DNA of 22,370 nt from IMG/VR virus record IMGVR_UViG_3300031772_000313, positions 1-22,370 of that record. One strand, written 5' to 3'. The notes beneath the pieces were generated by a model. It was given only the letters and a program-made list of their open reading frames with translations, was not told the origin of the DNA and searched no databases. Source of the DNA: a virus. Both the position numbers and the translations under genes were made by a program. Positions 15,573 through 21,881 of the stretch are shown here, one piece after another (within the stretch, counting starts at the first letter, position 1; every line of letters starts with the position of its first letter).

Positions 15573-16474
15573 AATACGTTTTTACAGCCGACTGGCATAT
15601 CAGGGGGGATAAGCCTTCTTGTAGAAAATCTAATTTTTTGGACATTCAAAAAAAGACAATTGAACAGATCTTTGCTATATCGAATGATAATAATGCTGTT
15701 CTTGTTCATGCTGGTGATATTTTTCATAGTTCAAAAATAAAAGATAGTGAATATTGGCTTAGTTTTCTTTTTGATCGAATTTCTTATTACAATATTAGTT
15801 TTGCTTTTATAGCTGGTAATCATGATCTACCTGAACACAGTGTGAAAGCTGTTGATAATAGTTCTTTTGGTGCGTTTAAAAATGCTTTACATCTGCATTA
15901 TGGTTATTCTATGATAGAAGCTCTTAATAATTTTGCTTCACTAGATTATCCTTGTAATTTTAACACACTAAGTAATAATGCCATGTTAAATTCTTTTTTA
16001 GTGCTTCATTGCTATTGTGCTGAAAAAGCACCCGGATTTATTAAAGATGGTATTTCAGCGAGCGGCTTGTTAGATGAGTTGTCTTTTAAAGTTTTTGTAA
16101 CAGGTGATAATCATCATGGTTTTGTTTTTGAAAAGGATGGAAGGTTTGTAATAAATCCCGGTTGTATTACACGTCAAGCCGTTGATATGAAAGACTATAA
16201 ACCGTTCGTTGTTTTATTTGATGATTTGACTTTTTCTTATGAGAAAATATACCTTTGTGATAATGATGTTGATGATTTTGATCTTTTTGAGTATAACCAA
16301 ACACAAGAGCGTAAAGATCGCTTGGATTCTTCTTTTGTCACTAAATTAAAAAGCACAATAAATATCGATTATTCTTTTGAGGATAATTTAAAAAAAGAGT
16401 GTGTGTTATCGAAAGCATCAGATAGCGTGGAAAATATTATAAAATTAGCTTTAAAGGGAGGGATTGAAGAATGA
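15569..16474 (+). CDS. SbcD/Mre11-like (gp47-like) nuclease
   Basis: The protein has 301 residues, with an ATGA overlap and GAGGGGG as SD. The calcineurin-like phosphoesterase motifs are in order: D8-x-H10 (TADWHIRGD), GD50IFH, GNHD (83-86), H147 in LVLHCYC, and GDNHH (179-183). This is the two-metal nuclease of Mre11/SbcD/gp47. The C-terminal region from about 215 onward is short and acidic, lacking a large capping domain. With the split Rad50-like ATPase it should resect or trim double-strand ends to feed recombination-dependent replication. Confidence 0.92.
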   Translation: MKYVFTADWHIRGDKPSCRKSNFLDIQKKTIEQIFAISNDNNAVLVHAGDIFHSSKIKDSEYWLSFLFDRISYYNISFAFIAGNHDLPEHSVKAVDNSSFGAFKNALHLHYGYSMIEALNNFASLDYPCNFNTLSNNAMLNSFLVLHCYCAEKAPGFIKDGISASGLLDELSFKVFVTGDNHHGFVFEKDGRFVINPGCITRQAVDMKDYKPFVVLFDDLTFSYEKIYLCDNDVDDFDLFEYNQTQERKDRLDSSFVTKLKSTINIDYSFEDNLKKECVLSKASDSVENIIKLALKGGIEE

Positions 16475-16710
16475 GTAATATAGTAGAAAAAATTGATAGA
16501 TTACGTGAAGAAAATAATAAAAATAAAATGGAGATCGCCAACTTAGAAGGTCAGATCTCATCTAATTTAAAAAGGCTTAAAGATGATTTCAATTTGAATT
16601 CTATTGAAGAGGCTGAGATCTTTTTAAATTCGGAAAAAGTGTCTATATTGGAAGAGGAGAAAAAAATTGAAAACTCTATAAATGCGTTAGAGGAGGAGTT
16701 ACATGGATGA
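16471..16710 (+). CDS. Small coiled-coil protein in the Rad50/Mre11 operon
   Basis: The protein has 79 residues, with an ATGA overlap with the nuclease gene and GGGAGG as SD. Two heptad-rich helices (about 1-38 and 50-78) flank a short FNLNSIEEAEIFL linker, predicting a helical hairpin. There is no catalytic motif. Since the Rad50-like ATPase is split and its halves carry little coiled coil, this protein could supply or cap a coiled-coil arm of the complex. That role is inferred from position only. Confidence 0.75.
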   Translation: MSNIVEKIDRLREENNKNKMEIANLEGQISSNLKRLKDDFNLNSIEEAEIFLNSEKVSILEEEKKIENSINALEEELHG

Positions 16711-16819
16711 TAAGATTGTCCTGCTTGTTTTTATTTTGTTTTGTGTGTTAGGTATTTTTTTATATAGCTTAAGGAAATTATATGTTTGTTTCTATAAACA
16801 AAAAAGGAGTAAAAAATGA
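16703..16819 (+). CDS. 38-residue single-pass membrane protein
   Basis: A strong SD, AGGAGGAG (16691-16698), precedes ATG 16703, and the reading frame ends in an ATGA overlap with the next gene. Both support translation. Residues 5-22 (IVLLVFILFCVLGIFLYS) form one hydrophobic helix followed by a basic tail (RKLYVCFYKQKRSKK), predicting N-out/C-in topology. The function is unknown. A membrane peptide inside a DNA-recombination operon is odd. It could be a regulatory peptide or a small lysis or exclusion-type protein. Confidence 0.65.
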   Translation: MDDKIVLLVFILFCVLGIFLYSLRKLYVCFYKQKRSKK

Positions 16820-17544
16820 TAACAAATATTTGTGTATATGGTTTATTTCCAGCTATACAAGGGATTCGGAATAGTTATCAAAGTAAAGATAAAAGTGATT
16901 CTACATCTGTTGGTTTGTGTTTTTTTGGTGGCAATGTATTGTCATATAACCATTGTTTTTTGGGAAAAAAAGATGAAGGACTTATAAGAAGAAAAATATT
17001 ATTACACAATAATGAAATAGGTCACCAAGAGCGAAAATTCATGAGGCAGATTTTTGTTGGTATGGATATTAAAACCTCTTTAAAACATTGGGCGCAAATA
17101 GACACGTATAAGGTAGGCACTGTGCGAGATAGTGAGAGCACTATGCACAATCTCACATTGAGAGAATTAAAACAAAGTGATTTTCTTTTGCCTATTACTC
17201 AAAGAAGCCTTGATGATTTGAATATATTGATATCTTTATATCAAAAGACCATAAATCTTAAACCGCTTACAAAGACAGATTTAGAATATCTAAACATTGT
17301 TTATAATTTTGATTCTGTTTTAGAAAAAAATCACTGTAATGTTGATAGTACTATTTTTGCAATTCTTGAAAATAATTTACCATCAGGGTTTTTACTTTCA
17401 TCGTATTTGACCTGTAATTATGAGAATTTGCGTAATATTTATTTAGCACGAAAAGATCATAAAATGTTTTATTGGGAAATTTTTTTAAAGTCTATTATGT
17501 ATCTGCCTTATGCTGAATTGTTTTTTAAAAATGGAGAAAATTAA
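16816..17544 (+). CDS. Conserved phage-type protein, possibly ThyX-related
   Basis: The protein has 242 residues, with an ATGA overlap and AAAGGAG as SD. Residues 78-112 (GMDIKTSLKHWAQIDTYKVG, then SESTMH) resemble the part of flavin-dependent thymidylate synthase around its RHR/S motif, where R-Q-x-x-R-H-R would lie. Those arginines are absent. Later sections LKQSDF, YENLRNIYLARKDHK and SIMYLPYAELFF recur in phage proteins that I recall as unnamed or ThyX-like. Thymidylate synthesis is therefore doubtful. It may be a ThyX-fold protein with another role, or unrelated. It is translated within the Rad50/Mre11 cluster. Confidence 0.45.
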   Translation: MITNICVYGLFPAIQGIRNSYQSKDKSDSTSVGLCFFGGNVLSYNHCFLGKKDEGLIRRKILLHNNEIGHQERKFMRQIFVGMDIKTSLKHWAQIDTYKVGTVRDSESTMHNLTLRELKQSDFLLPITQRSLDDLNILISLYQKTINLKPLTKTDLEYLNIVYNFDSVLEKNHCNVDSTIFAILENNLPSGFLLSSYLTCNYENLRNIYLARKDHKMFYWEIFLKSIMYLPYAELFFKNGEN

Positions 17545-18126
17545 ATGACATCATTAAATGATTTAATCAGCGTCTTTAATCAAAAAAAGGGTTATCGGGA
17601 TAGACTTGTAAAAGATCTGGATCAGGTGAGTATTGCTATTAGTGCTTCTTATTCCTATATGGTTGATTCTGAAAAAGCACAAATTATAATGCAGAAGGTA
17701 GCTAAGGAGACGCAGGAAAGTATTAAGTTTCATGTTGAGGATCTTGTCACTACCGCAATTGAAAGTGTTTTTCCGGAAACATATAAATTTTTATTAGAAT
17801 TTGAGATAAAGCGAAATAGGACAGAAATCAATATCTTGCTTTTAAAAAACGGTGAAAAGGTATCACCTATGGACTCTTCGGGGGGTGGTTTGATAGATGT
17901 CATATCATTTGCTCTCAGACTGTCTCTATGGAGTTTGTATAAGGGAAAAAAACAATCGATAATGATTCTAGATGAACCGTTTAAATTTCTTAGTCGGGAT
18001 TTGCAGGATAAAGCCGGGCAAATGTTAAAGCAACTATCATCTATGTTGGGGATTCAAGTAATAATGGTTACACATATCCCGGATTTGATAAGAAATGCTG
18101 ATATGGTTTTTGACTTATCAAATTAG
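17545..18126 (+). CDS. Split Rad50/SbcC-type ATPase, C-terminal half
   Basis: The protein has 193 residues. Its start follows the upstream stop directly, with GGAG as SD. A helical arm spans residues 1-75. The ABC signature is DSSGGGLID (110-118), followed by VISFALRLSLW. Walker B and D-loop are SIMILDEPFKFLSRD (138-152), and the H-loop is H177 in VIMVTHIPDL. No Walker A is present; it is in the protein at 14508. The two polypeptides together provide a complete Rad50-like nucleotide-binding site. Divided Rad50-like genes with this signature are familiar in Firmicutes phages, so the split is natural and not a frameshift. A terminator follows, closing the core operon. Confidence 0.88.
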   Translation: MTSLNDLISVFNQKKGYRDRLVKDLDQVSIAISASYSYMVDSEKAQIIMQKVAKETQESIKFHVEDLVTTAIESVFPETYKFLLEFEIKRNRTEINILLLKNGEKVSPMDSSGGGLIDVISFALRLSLWSLYKGKKQSIMILDEPFKFLSRDLQDKAGQMLKQLSSMLGIQVIMVTHIPDLIRNADMVFDLSN

Positions 18127-18137
18127 TATTATAAAGT

Positions 18138-18165
18138 GACAGGTGTAAAAAGCCTGTCTTTTTTT
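18138..18165 (+). terminator. Rho-independent terminator (repeat copy)
   Basis: GACAGG (18138-18143) pairs perfectly with CCTGTC (18153-18158) across a 9-base loop, followed by seven T residues. It ends the transcript of the replication/recombination operon. An identical hairpin lies at 22278-22305. Confidence 0.9.
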
Positions 18166-18206
18166 ATTATTTATCGTAAATAAAGTGTAAAATATTAAAA
18201 ATATAT

Positions 18207-18235
18207 TTGACATGAAATATAAAAAATGATATTAT
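18207..18235 (+). promoter_or_regulatory. Consensus extended -10 sigma70-type promoter (repeat copy)
   Basis: TTGACA (18207-18212), a 17-bp spacer and TATTAT (18230-18235) with TG one base upstream. It differs from the promoter at 800 by one spacer base. The predicted start is near 18242-18243. It would drive the right-hand accessory cassette. Confidence 0.87.
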
Positions 18236-18275
18236 AAAGTATAAGTTAAATAAATAATTTTTTAGGAGCAATGGA

Positions 18276-18449
18276 ATGACAAAATTAGTAGTAAACAAAA
18301 ATGATGATGGTTTTGTGGCACTTGATTCAAACTGTAAAGAGTATTTTACAGCTTTATCATTAGACGAGATCAATCAAGCGATTTTGGATGATGGTTATAT
18401 TTTTGACGGTGAATTTTTTATAAAAAATGATGAAGGATTTAATGTTTAA
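18276..18449 (+). CDS. 57-residue acidic hypothetical protein
   Basis: AGGAG (18264-18268) sits 7 bases before ATG 18276, right after the promoter and leader. The protein is acidic, with alternating strand-like segments (KLVVNKNDDGFVALD, YIFDGEFFIKNDEGF) around a short helix (SLDEINQAILDDG). That composition suits a small soluble alpha/beta protein. No family is recognised. As the first gene behind a consensus promoter it is probably highly expressed, as is typical of small early phage proteins that act on host targets; that role is inference. Confidence 0.72.
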   Translation: MTKLVVNKNDDGFVALDSNCKEYFTALSLDEINQAILDDGYIFDGEFFIKNDEGFNV

Positions 18450-18461
18450 TTAAAAAATTGA

Positions 18462-18496
18462 ATACACCCTCTATCTTTTATCGATAGCGGGTGTAT
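18462..18496 (+). promoter_or_regulatory. Strong intercistronic RNA hairpin without a U-tract
   Basis: ATACACCC (18462-18469) pairs with GGGTGTAT (18489-18496). After one mismatch, CTATC (18471-18475) pairs with GATAG (18483-18487) around a 7-base loop, TTTTATC. The following sequence is AAATAAAAAGG, not a T-run, so an ordinary + strand terminator is unlikely. On the - strand the downstream sequence is only moderately T-rich. It may be an RNA-processing site, a 3' stabiliser or a weak terminator between the first two genes of the cassette. Confidence 0.6.
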
Positions 18497-18515
18497 AAAT
18501 AAAAAGGATTGTAGA

Positions 18516-18848
18516 ATGAGAACATTAGAAGCAAAAAAACAATCGTTATATCGGGAAATACAAAAAAGGTTAGATTCTATATACCATAGATTGCAGATCT
18601 ATTATAATAGTTATGCTTTCAATGTGTTGTTTCGTGATCTCATTATTTTGATCAATGATGAACCGTTTAAGCTTTCGACTGGTGGATGGATAAAGCTTTG
18701 TGATTTATTGCAAAGCAAGAAGACAGAAATTCAAATTATATCGATTGTTGAAAGAGAAAAAGAATTCAAGCCGATTTATGATGATCTATTATTTGATGTA
18801 GGCGTGGTAAACGGTTGTAATAAAGAAATTTTTGAGATGAAGGAGTAG
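18516..18848 (+). CDS. Hypothetical 110-residue protein
   Basis: AAGGA (18504-18508) is 7 bases before ATG 18516. The N-terminal 45 residues are helical and basic (LEAKKQSLYREIQKRLDSIY). Then come FRDLIILINDEPFKLSTGGW and a pattern suggesting a mixed alpha/beta fold. There is no membrane segment or known motif. Its stop TAG overlaps the SD (AAGGAG, 18841-18846) of the nucleotidyltransferase-like gene 4 bases downstream, so the two are likely translationally linked. A partner role is possible but not shown. Confidence 0.7.
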   Translation: MRTLEAKKQSLYREIQKRLDSIYHRLQIYYNSYAFNVLFRDLIILINDEPFKLSTGGWIKLCDLLQSKKTEIQIISIVEREKEFKPIYDDLLFDVGVVNGCNKEIFEMKE

Positions 18849-18852
18849 AATA

Positions 18853-19584
18853 ATGGATGCTATTAAGTTTTATTGTACTAATAAAAGAGTTTTGAATGCG
18901 TTGTTTTTGTATGATCACCTTGTAAAAAAGCATAAAAGTAAGTTTATTTTGGGTGGTAGTTTATCTTTAATGTTACAAGGTGTTATTCAGCAAAGAGATG
19001 TACATGATTTGGATTTAGCTTTTAATAAGTTTGTCAAATTTCAAAAAACAAAAGTGATTGAGGGATCTGATTGTATCAGACAGTCATTCTATGTTGATAC
19101 TTGTAAGCGTAGTGATACTATAAAAGACATACAGTTAGTACCTGTCGATTTATTTATTCGACCTGACGCTGTGTATAAAGAGGTGAAAATAGAAGTTTAT
19201 TATCATGATCAAAGAGTTCTTTTACTGGAATGGTTACCGCTGCAAAGTCTTGGACAAATAATGGAGGCAAAATTAAAATTTTTACACAGGGGTTACTGGA
19301 AGCATTTAGATGATATTACTGCTTATGTTGAATATCTGAAAGAAAAGAACAGAATGTATGATGTTTATCAAGGTCTTTGCAAAGAGGATAAAAAAGATGA
19401 TGATGGTTGTATAAACCGTTTTGCACCATCCCCATTAAGTGGTAGATTAAAAGACAATGATGGTGGTGTTGGTGATCCTGTTACAGATAATGATAATGAG
19501 AATGAGGAAGATCCTTTTATTGATGATTATAATACGCCTGTTACATGTAAAAATGAAAAAATACCAAGTGGGGGTTTAAAATGA
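18853..19584 (+). CDS. Nucleotidyltransferase-fold protein (AbiEii-like)
   Basis: The protein has 243 residues, with AAGGAG 6 bases before ATG 18853. The nucleotidyltransferase pattern is present: LGGSLSLMLQG (33-43, the GGS motif), R48 and D52-x-D54 in RDVHDLDLAF, and a third acidic residue, D99, in PVDLFI. LGQIMEAKLKFLHRGYWKHLDDITAY follows, as in AbiEii/MNT-type proteins that recognise small or RNA substrates. The C-terminal 65 residues are acidic, low-complexity and probably disordered. Family members include tRNA-modifying toxins and antibiotic-modifying enzymes. The phage role here could be host takeover or repair of damaged tRNA, but it is unproven. Confidence 0.68.
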   Translation: MDAIKFYCTNKRVLNALFLYDHLVKKHKSKFILGGSLSLMLQGVIQQRDVHDLDLAFNKFVKFQKTKVIEGSDCIRQSFYVDTCKRSDTIKDIQLVPVDLFIRPDAVYKEVKIEVYYHDQRVLLLEWLPLQSLGQIMEAKLKFLHRGYWKHLDDITAYVEYLKEKNRMYDVYQGLCKEDKKDDDGCINRFAPSPLSGRLKDNDGGVGDPVTDNDNENEEDPFIDDYNTPVTCKNEKIPSGGLK

Positions 19585-19859
19585 ACATAGTTTTAAATGT
19601 TAAAACAAGGGATTTAAATGTAAAACTACATCCCAATACAGAATTCGCTGCTGTTTATATTGATCATATCACAGTGAAGGAATTTGCTGAAAGTGTGATC
19701 AAATTAGAGGATGATGATAAAAGCAGATTAGTGGCTTTTATTTTTGACAGCATTGACTTAAAAGCGTTAGATCTAGCGCACTTTACTATTTTAAAGGGTG
19801 TAAGAGATGAACTAACGAAAAAAATCAGTGCTTGTACAATAGACAAAAGAAGGTGGTAA
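19581..19859 (+). CDS. Hypothetical 92-residue protein
   Basis: The start lies in an ATGA overlap with the nucleotidyltransferase-like gene, with GGGGG as SD. The N-terminus looks like beta strands (MNIVLNVKTRDLNVKL, then EFAAVYIDHITVKEF). The C-terminal half is helical (LEDDDKSRLVAFIFDSI, VRDELTKKI). No family is recognised. It is soluble, slightly charged, and tightly coupled to its upstream neighbour, so the two may be made in fixed ratio. Confidence 0.7.
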   Translation: MNIVLNVKTRDLNVKLHPNTEFAAVYIDHITVKEFAESVIKLEDDDKSRLVAFIFDSIDLKALDLAHFTILKGVRDELTKKISACTIDKRRW

Positions 19860-19862
19860 AAG

Positions 19863-20249
19863 ATGAGTGTTATTGTGTTTAGCCATAATAAAAAGGATAT
19901 AATTCTTTATAATATTGGTTGTGTTTTGGTACTTTTGGCACTTGTGTTTTTAGCGTTTCTTATTTTTTATGTGTTTACTGATTTTTTTGAAAATGAAGAC
20001 AAACAAATACCAAAAACAGCATCATTAGTGTGCCATAGCAAGCTAATCTCTAAAATTGAGTGTTATAAATTTGAACTTGTGTACGATGTAAAAAAAGAAT
20101 GTTATGATCAAATTGAGATCGTCAACAATTTAATTTTCTGTTATAATTTTGATAAAAACAATGTAAAACGGTTTGTTAAAGCTTATCCTGTAAATAATAT
20201 TAAGTTTATCAGGGCTTTGTATATTGAACCAAGACCAGAAGATCGATAA
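19863..20249 (+). CDS. Single-pass membrane protein (128 residues)
   Basis: AAGGTGG precedes ATG 19863. One hydrophobic helix lies at about 14-40 (LYNIGCVLVLLALVFLAFLIFYVF) after a short basic N-terminus, followed by an 88-residue hydrophilic domain with four Cys (C57, C67, C80, C93). By the positive-inside rule the N-terminus is inside and the domain outside, although this call is weak. No known motif is seen. Its stop overlaps the SD of the next gene. Confidence 0.7.
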   Translation: MSVIVFSHNKKDIILYNIGCVLVLLALVFLAFLIFYVFTDFFENEDKQIPKTASLVCHSKLISKIECYKFELVYDVKKECYDQIEIVNNLIFCYNFDKNNVKRFVKAYPVNNIKFIRALYIEPRPEDR

Positions 20250-20264
20250 AGGAGGATTTTTAGT

Positions 20265-21080
20265 ATGAATTTAGAAGAATTAAAAAATGTTATTTTTGAA
20301 AACGCAGTTGAAAGAAATCTATACCATCAAAGTAGTATAGAATCAATGTTATTGCACCTTGTAAGTGAAGTTACAGAAGTCTATCAAACTGTAAAAGATG
20401 GAGGACTTGATGATTTTATTGCAGAGAATCGGCGAGGGAATTCGCTTTCAAAGTATACGCCTGAGCTAATGTTAGAAGATAAATTTAAAAAATTTTTTGA
20501 GGATAATATTAAAGATAGTTTTCAGGATGAATTAGCTGATATTATTATACTAACATTATCAATATGTGCTTATTATCAAGTTGATATTCAGAATTCTGTA
20601 ATGCAAAAGGTACGGTATAATCGTATTCGTGATAAAGGTGTCCACGATCAAAAAAAGGTGTGTAGTAATGAAAAAGTAATTATCCCTGATCCACAATTTG
20701 AAAGAGCAATCAGAGAAAAATTAAATAAATTGTGTGGGGATATTTATAAAGATGATTTAGAGCAGATTAAAGTTTTAGATGTTGATGGGTTGCGCATTGC
20801 AAATTTACAAGGTATTGAATATTTTAATGATTTAGAAGTACTTGATTGTTCTAGAAATCCGTTGAAGGTCATTAATTTGTCAAGAAATCTTAAATTAAAA
20901 GAGCTTTATTGTAGTAATAATCAATTGTGTTCACTTAATTTATTTAATAATATACATTTAAAAGAGTTGTATTGTCAAGGTAATGAAAAATTAGATGTTA
21001 TAGACTTATCTAATAATGTTAATTTAGAGTGTGTAAAATACTCTGGTGTTATAACAATGAAAAAAGGGGAGGGTAAATAA
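20265..21080 (+). CDS. MazG-like pyrophosphohydrolase fused to a leucine-rich-repeat domain
   Basis: The protein has 271 residues, with AAAGGAGG upstream of ATG 20265. Residues 1-127 match MazG/dUTPase-like all-alpha NTP pyrophosphohydrolases: E35-x2-E38 (SEVTEVYQTVKDGG), E89-x2-D92 (QDELADIIILTLSI) and K115/N119 in QKVRYNRIRDKG. Four acidic metal ligands are present, so it could be active on (d)NTPs or (p)ppGpp. From about 138 the protein switches to the LRR cap IPDPQFERAIREKL and NLQGIEYFNDLE, then Cys-containing 21-residue LRR units to the end. This cap and these repeats are also found at 866 and 21083. The frame is continuous with no sign of a sequencing fusion. The LRR may target or regulate the enzyme. 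Confidence 0.8.
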   Translation: MNLEELKNVIFENAVERNLYHQSSIESMLLHLVSEVTEVYQTVKDGGLDDFIAENRRGNSLSKYTPELMLEDKFKKFFEDNIKDSFQDELADIIILTLSICAYYQVDIQNSVMQKVRYNRIRDKGVHDQKKVCSNEKVIIPDPQFERAIREKLNKLCGDIYKDDLEQIKVLDVDGLRIANLQGIEYFNDLEVLDCSRNPLKVINLSRNLKLKELYCSNNQLCSLNLFNNIHLKELYCQGNEKLDVIDLSNNVNLECVKYSGVITMKKGEGK

Positions 21081-21082
21081 AA

Positions 21083-21880
21083 ATGAATAAACAAATAGTA
21101 AATATTCCTGATCTGAACTTTGAACAAGCGGTTAGAGAGATAATAAAGAAACCAACCGATGATATTTATCAAAGTGATTTAGAAAAAATTAAAGAATTGG
21201 ATATGTCTTATTTGGATATTAAAAGTTTACAGGGTGTCGAGTATTTCACTAATTTGACAACGCTTTACTGTAATAATAATGATCTAACGAGCCTGGATCT
21301 ATCCAAGAATGTTAATCTTACAGGGCTTGATTGTTCTACTAACCAGCTAACGAGCCTTGACATATCGAAAAATGTTAATCTGACAGAGCTTAGATGTTAT
21401 ACTAACCCACTAATGACTCTGGATGTATCTAAGAATGTTAATCTTAAAATACTTTTTTGTATGGCTAACCAGCTAACGAGCCTGGATGTATCTAAGAATG
21501 TTAAACTTATAATACTTTCTTGTTATAAGAACCCACTAAAGACTCTGGATGTATCAAAAAATGTTAATCTGACAACGCTTTCTTGTTATTTTAACCCAAT
21601 AAAGACTCTGGATGTATCAAAAAATGTTAATCTGACAGCACTTTCTTGTTCTTATCAACAGCTAACGAGCCTGGATCTATCCAAGAATATTAAGCTGACA
21701 GAGCTTTATTGTGGTGTTAACAAACTAACAAGTCTGGATGTATCGAACAATGTTAATTTGGTTAAGCTCGGTTGTAAAAGAAACCAACTAAAAAGCCTGG
21801 ATCTATCCAAGAATGTTAATCTTACAGGGCTTGATTGTGATAATGCTGTAAAATTGATAAGAAGTAAGGATGGTGAATAA
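21083..21880 (+). CDS. Leucine-rich-repeat protein with nine Cys-ladder units
   Basis: The protein has 265 residues, with GGGGAGGG about 9 bases before ATG 21083. Residues 1-57 form the shared cap (IPDLNFEQAVREII, SLQGVEYFTN). Residues 58-246 are nine exact 21-residue LRRs of the form L-x-x-L-x-C-x-x-N-x-L-x-x-L-D-[LVI]-S-[KN]-N-x-x, then a truncated tenth. Eight of the nine keep the Asn; all nine keep the Cys. This is the repeat type of Listeria internalin J, where stacked cysteines form a ladder. No secretion signal or anchor is visible, so a cytoplasmic protein-binding role is likely. It lies 2 bases after the MazG-LRR gene. Confidence 0.85.
   Translation: MNKQIVNIPDLNFEQAVREIIKKPTDDIYQSDLEKIKELDMSYLDIKSLQGVEYFTNLTTLYCNNNDLTSLDLSKNVNLTGLDCSTNQLTSLDISKNVNLTELRCYTNPLMTLDVSKNVNLKILFCMANQLTSLDVSKNVKLIILSCYKNPLKTLDVSKNVNLTTLSCYFNPIKTLDVSKNVNLTALSCSYQQLTSLDLSKNIKLTELYCGVNKLTSLDVSNNVNLVKLGCKRNQLKSLDLSKNVNLTGLDCDNAVKLIRSKDGE
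21254..21820 (+). repeat. Nine tandem 63-bp LRR-coding repeats
   Basis: Units of exactly 63 bp encode the 21-residue LRRs. Some units are still very similar at the DNA level: a 45-bp stretch at 21290-21334 recurs exactly at 21794-21838, eight units later, and units around 21541 and 21604 share most of their bases. Such identity, including at silent positions, points to recent duplication or gene conversion. Confidence 0.9.
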
Positions 21881-21881
21881 A

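Larger units (their letters stand above)
18129..18258 (+). repeat. Intergenic module copy 3 (terminator, promoter and leader)
   Basis: Bases 18129-18230 match 22269-22370 at every position but one (18216 A against 22356 T). The module holds a terminator hairpin (18138-18165), the shared segment TAAATAAAGTGTAAAAT (18177-18193), a promoter (18207-18235) and the leader TATAAGTTAAATAAATAA. The promoter-to-leader part also matches 770-853. It ends the core operon and starts the right-hand cassette. Confidence 0.92.

Noticed and set aside
14508-18126. Frameshifted or broken Rad50/SbcC pseudogene
   Set aside because: Both halves start with their own SD and keep complementary motifs, and the intervening genes are intact. 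This is a known natural split.
21254-21820. CRISPR or satellite array at the 63-bp repeats
   Set aside because: The units are in-frame LRR codons with exact 21-residue period; there are no unique spacers.
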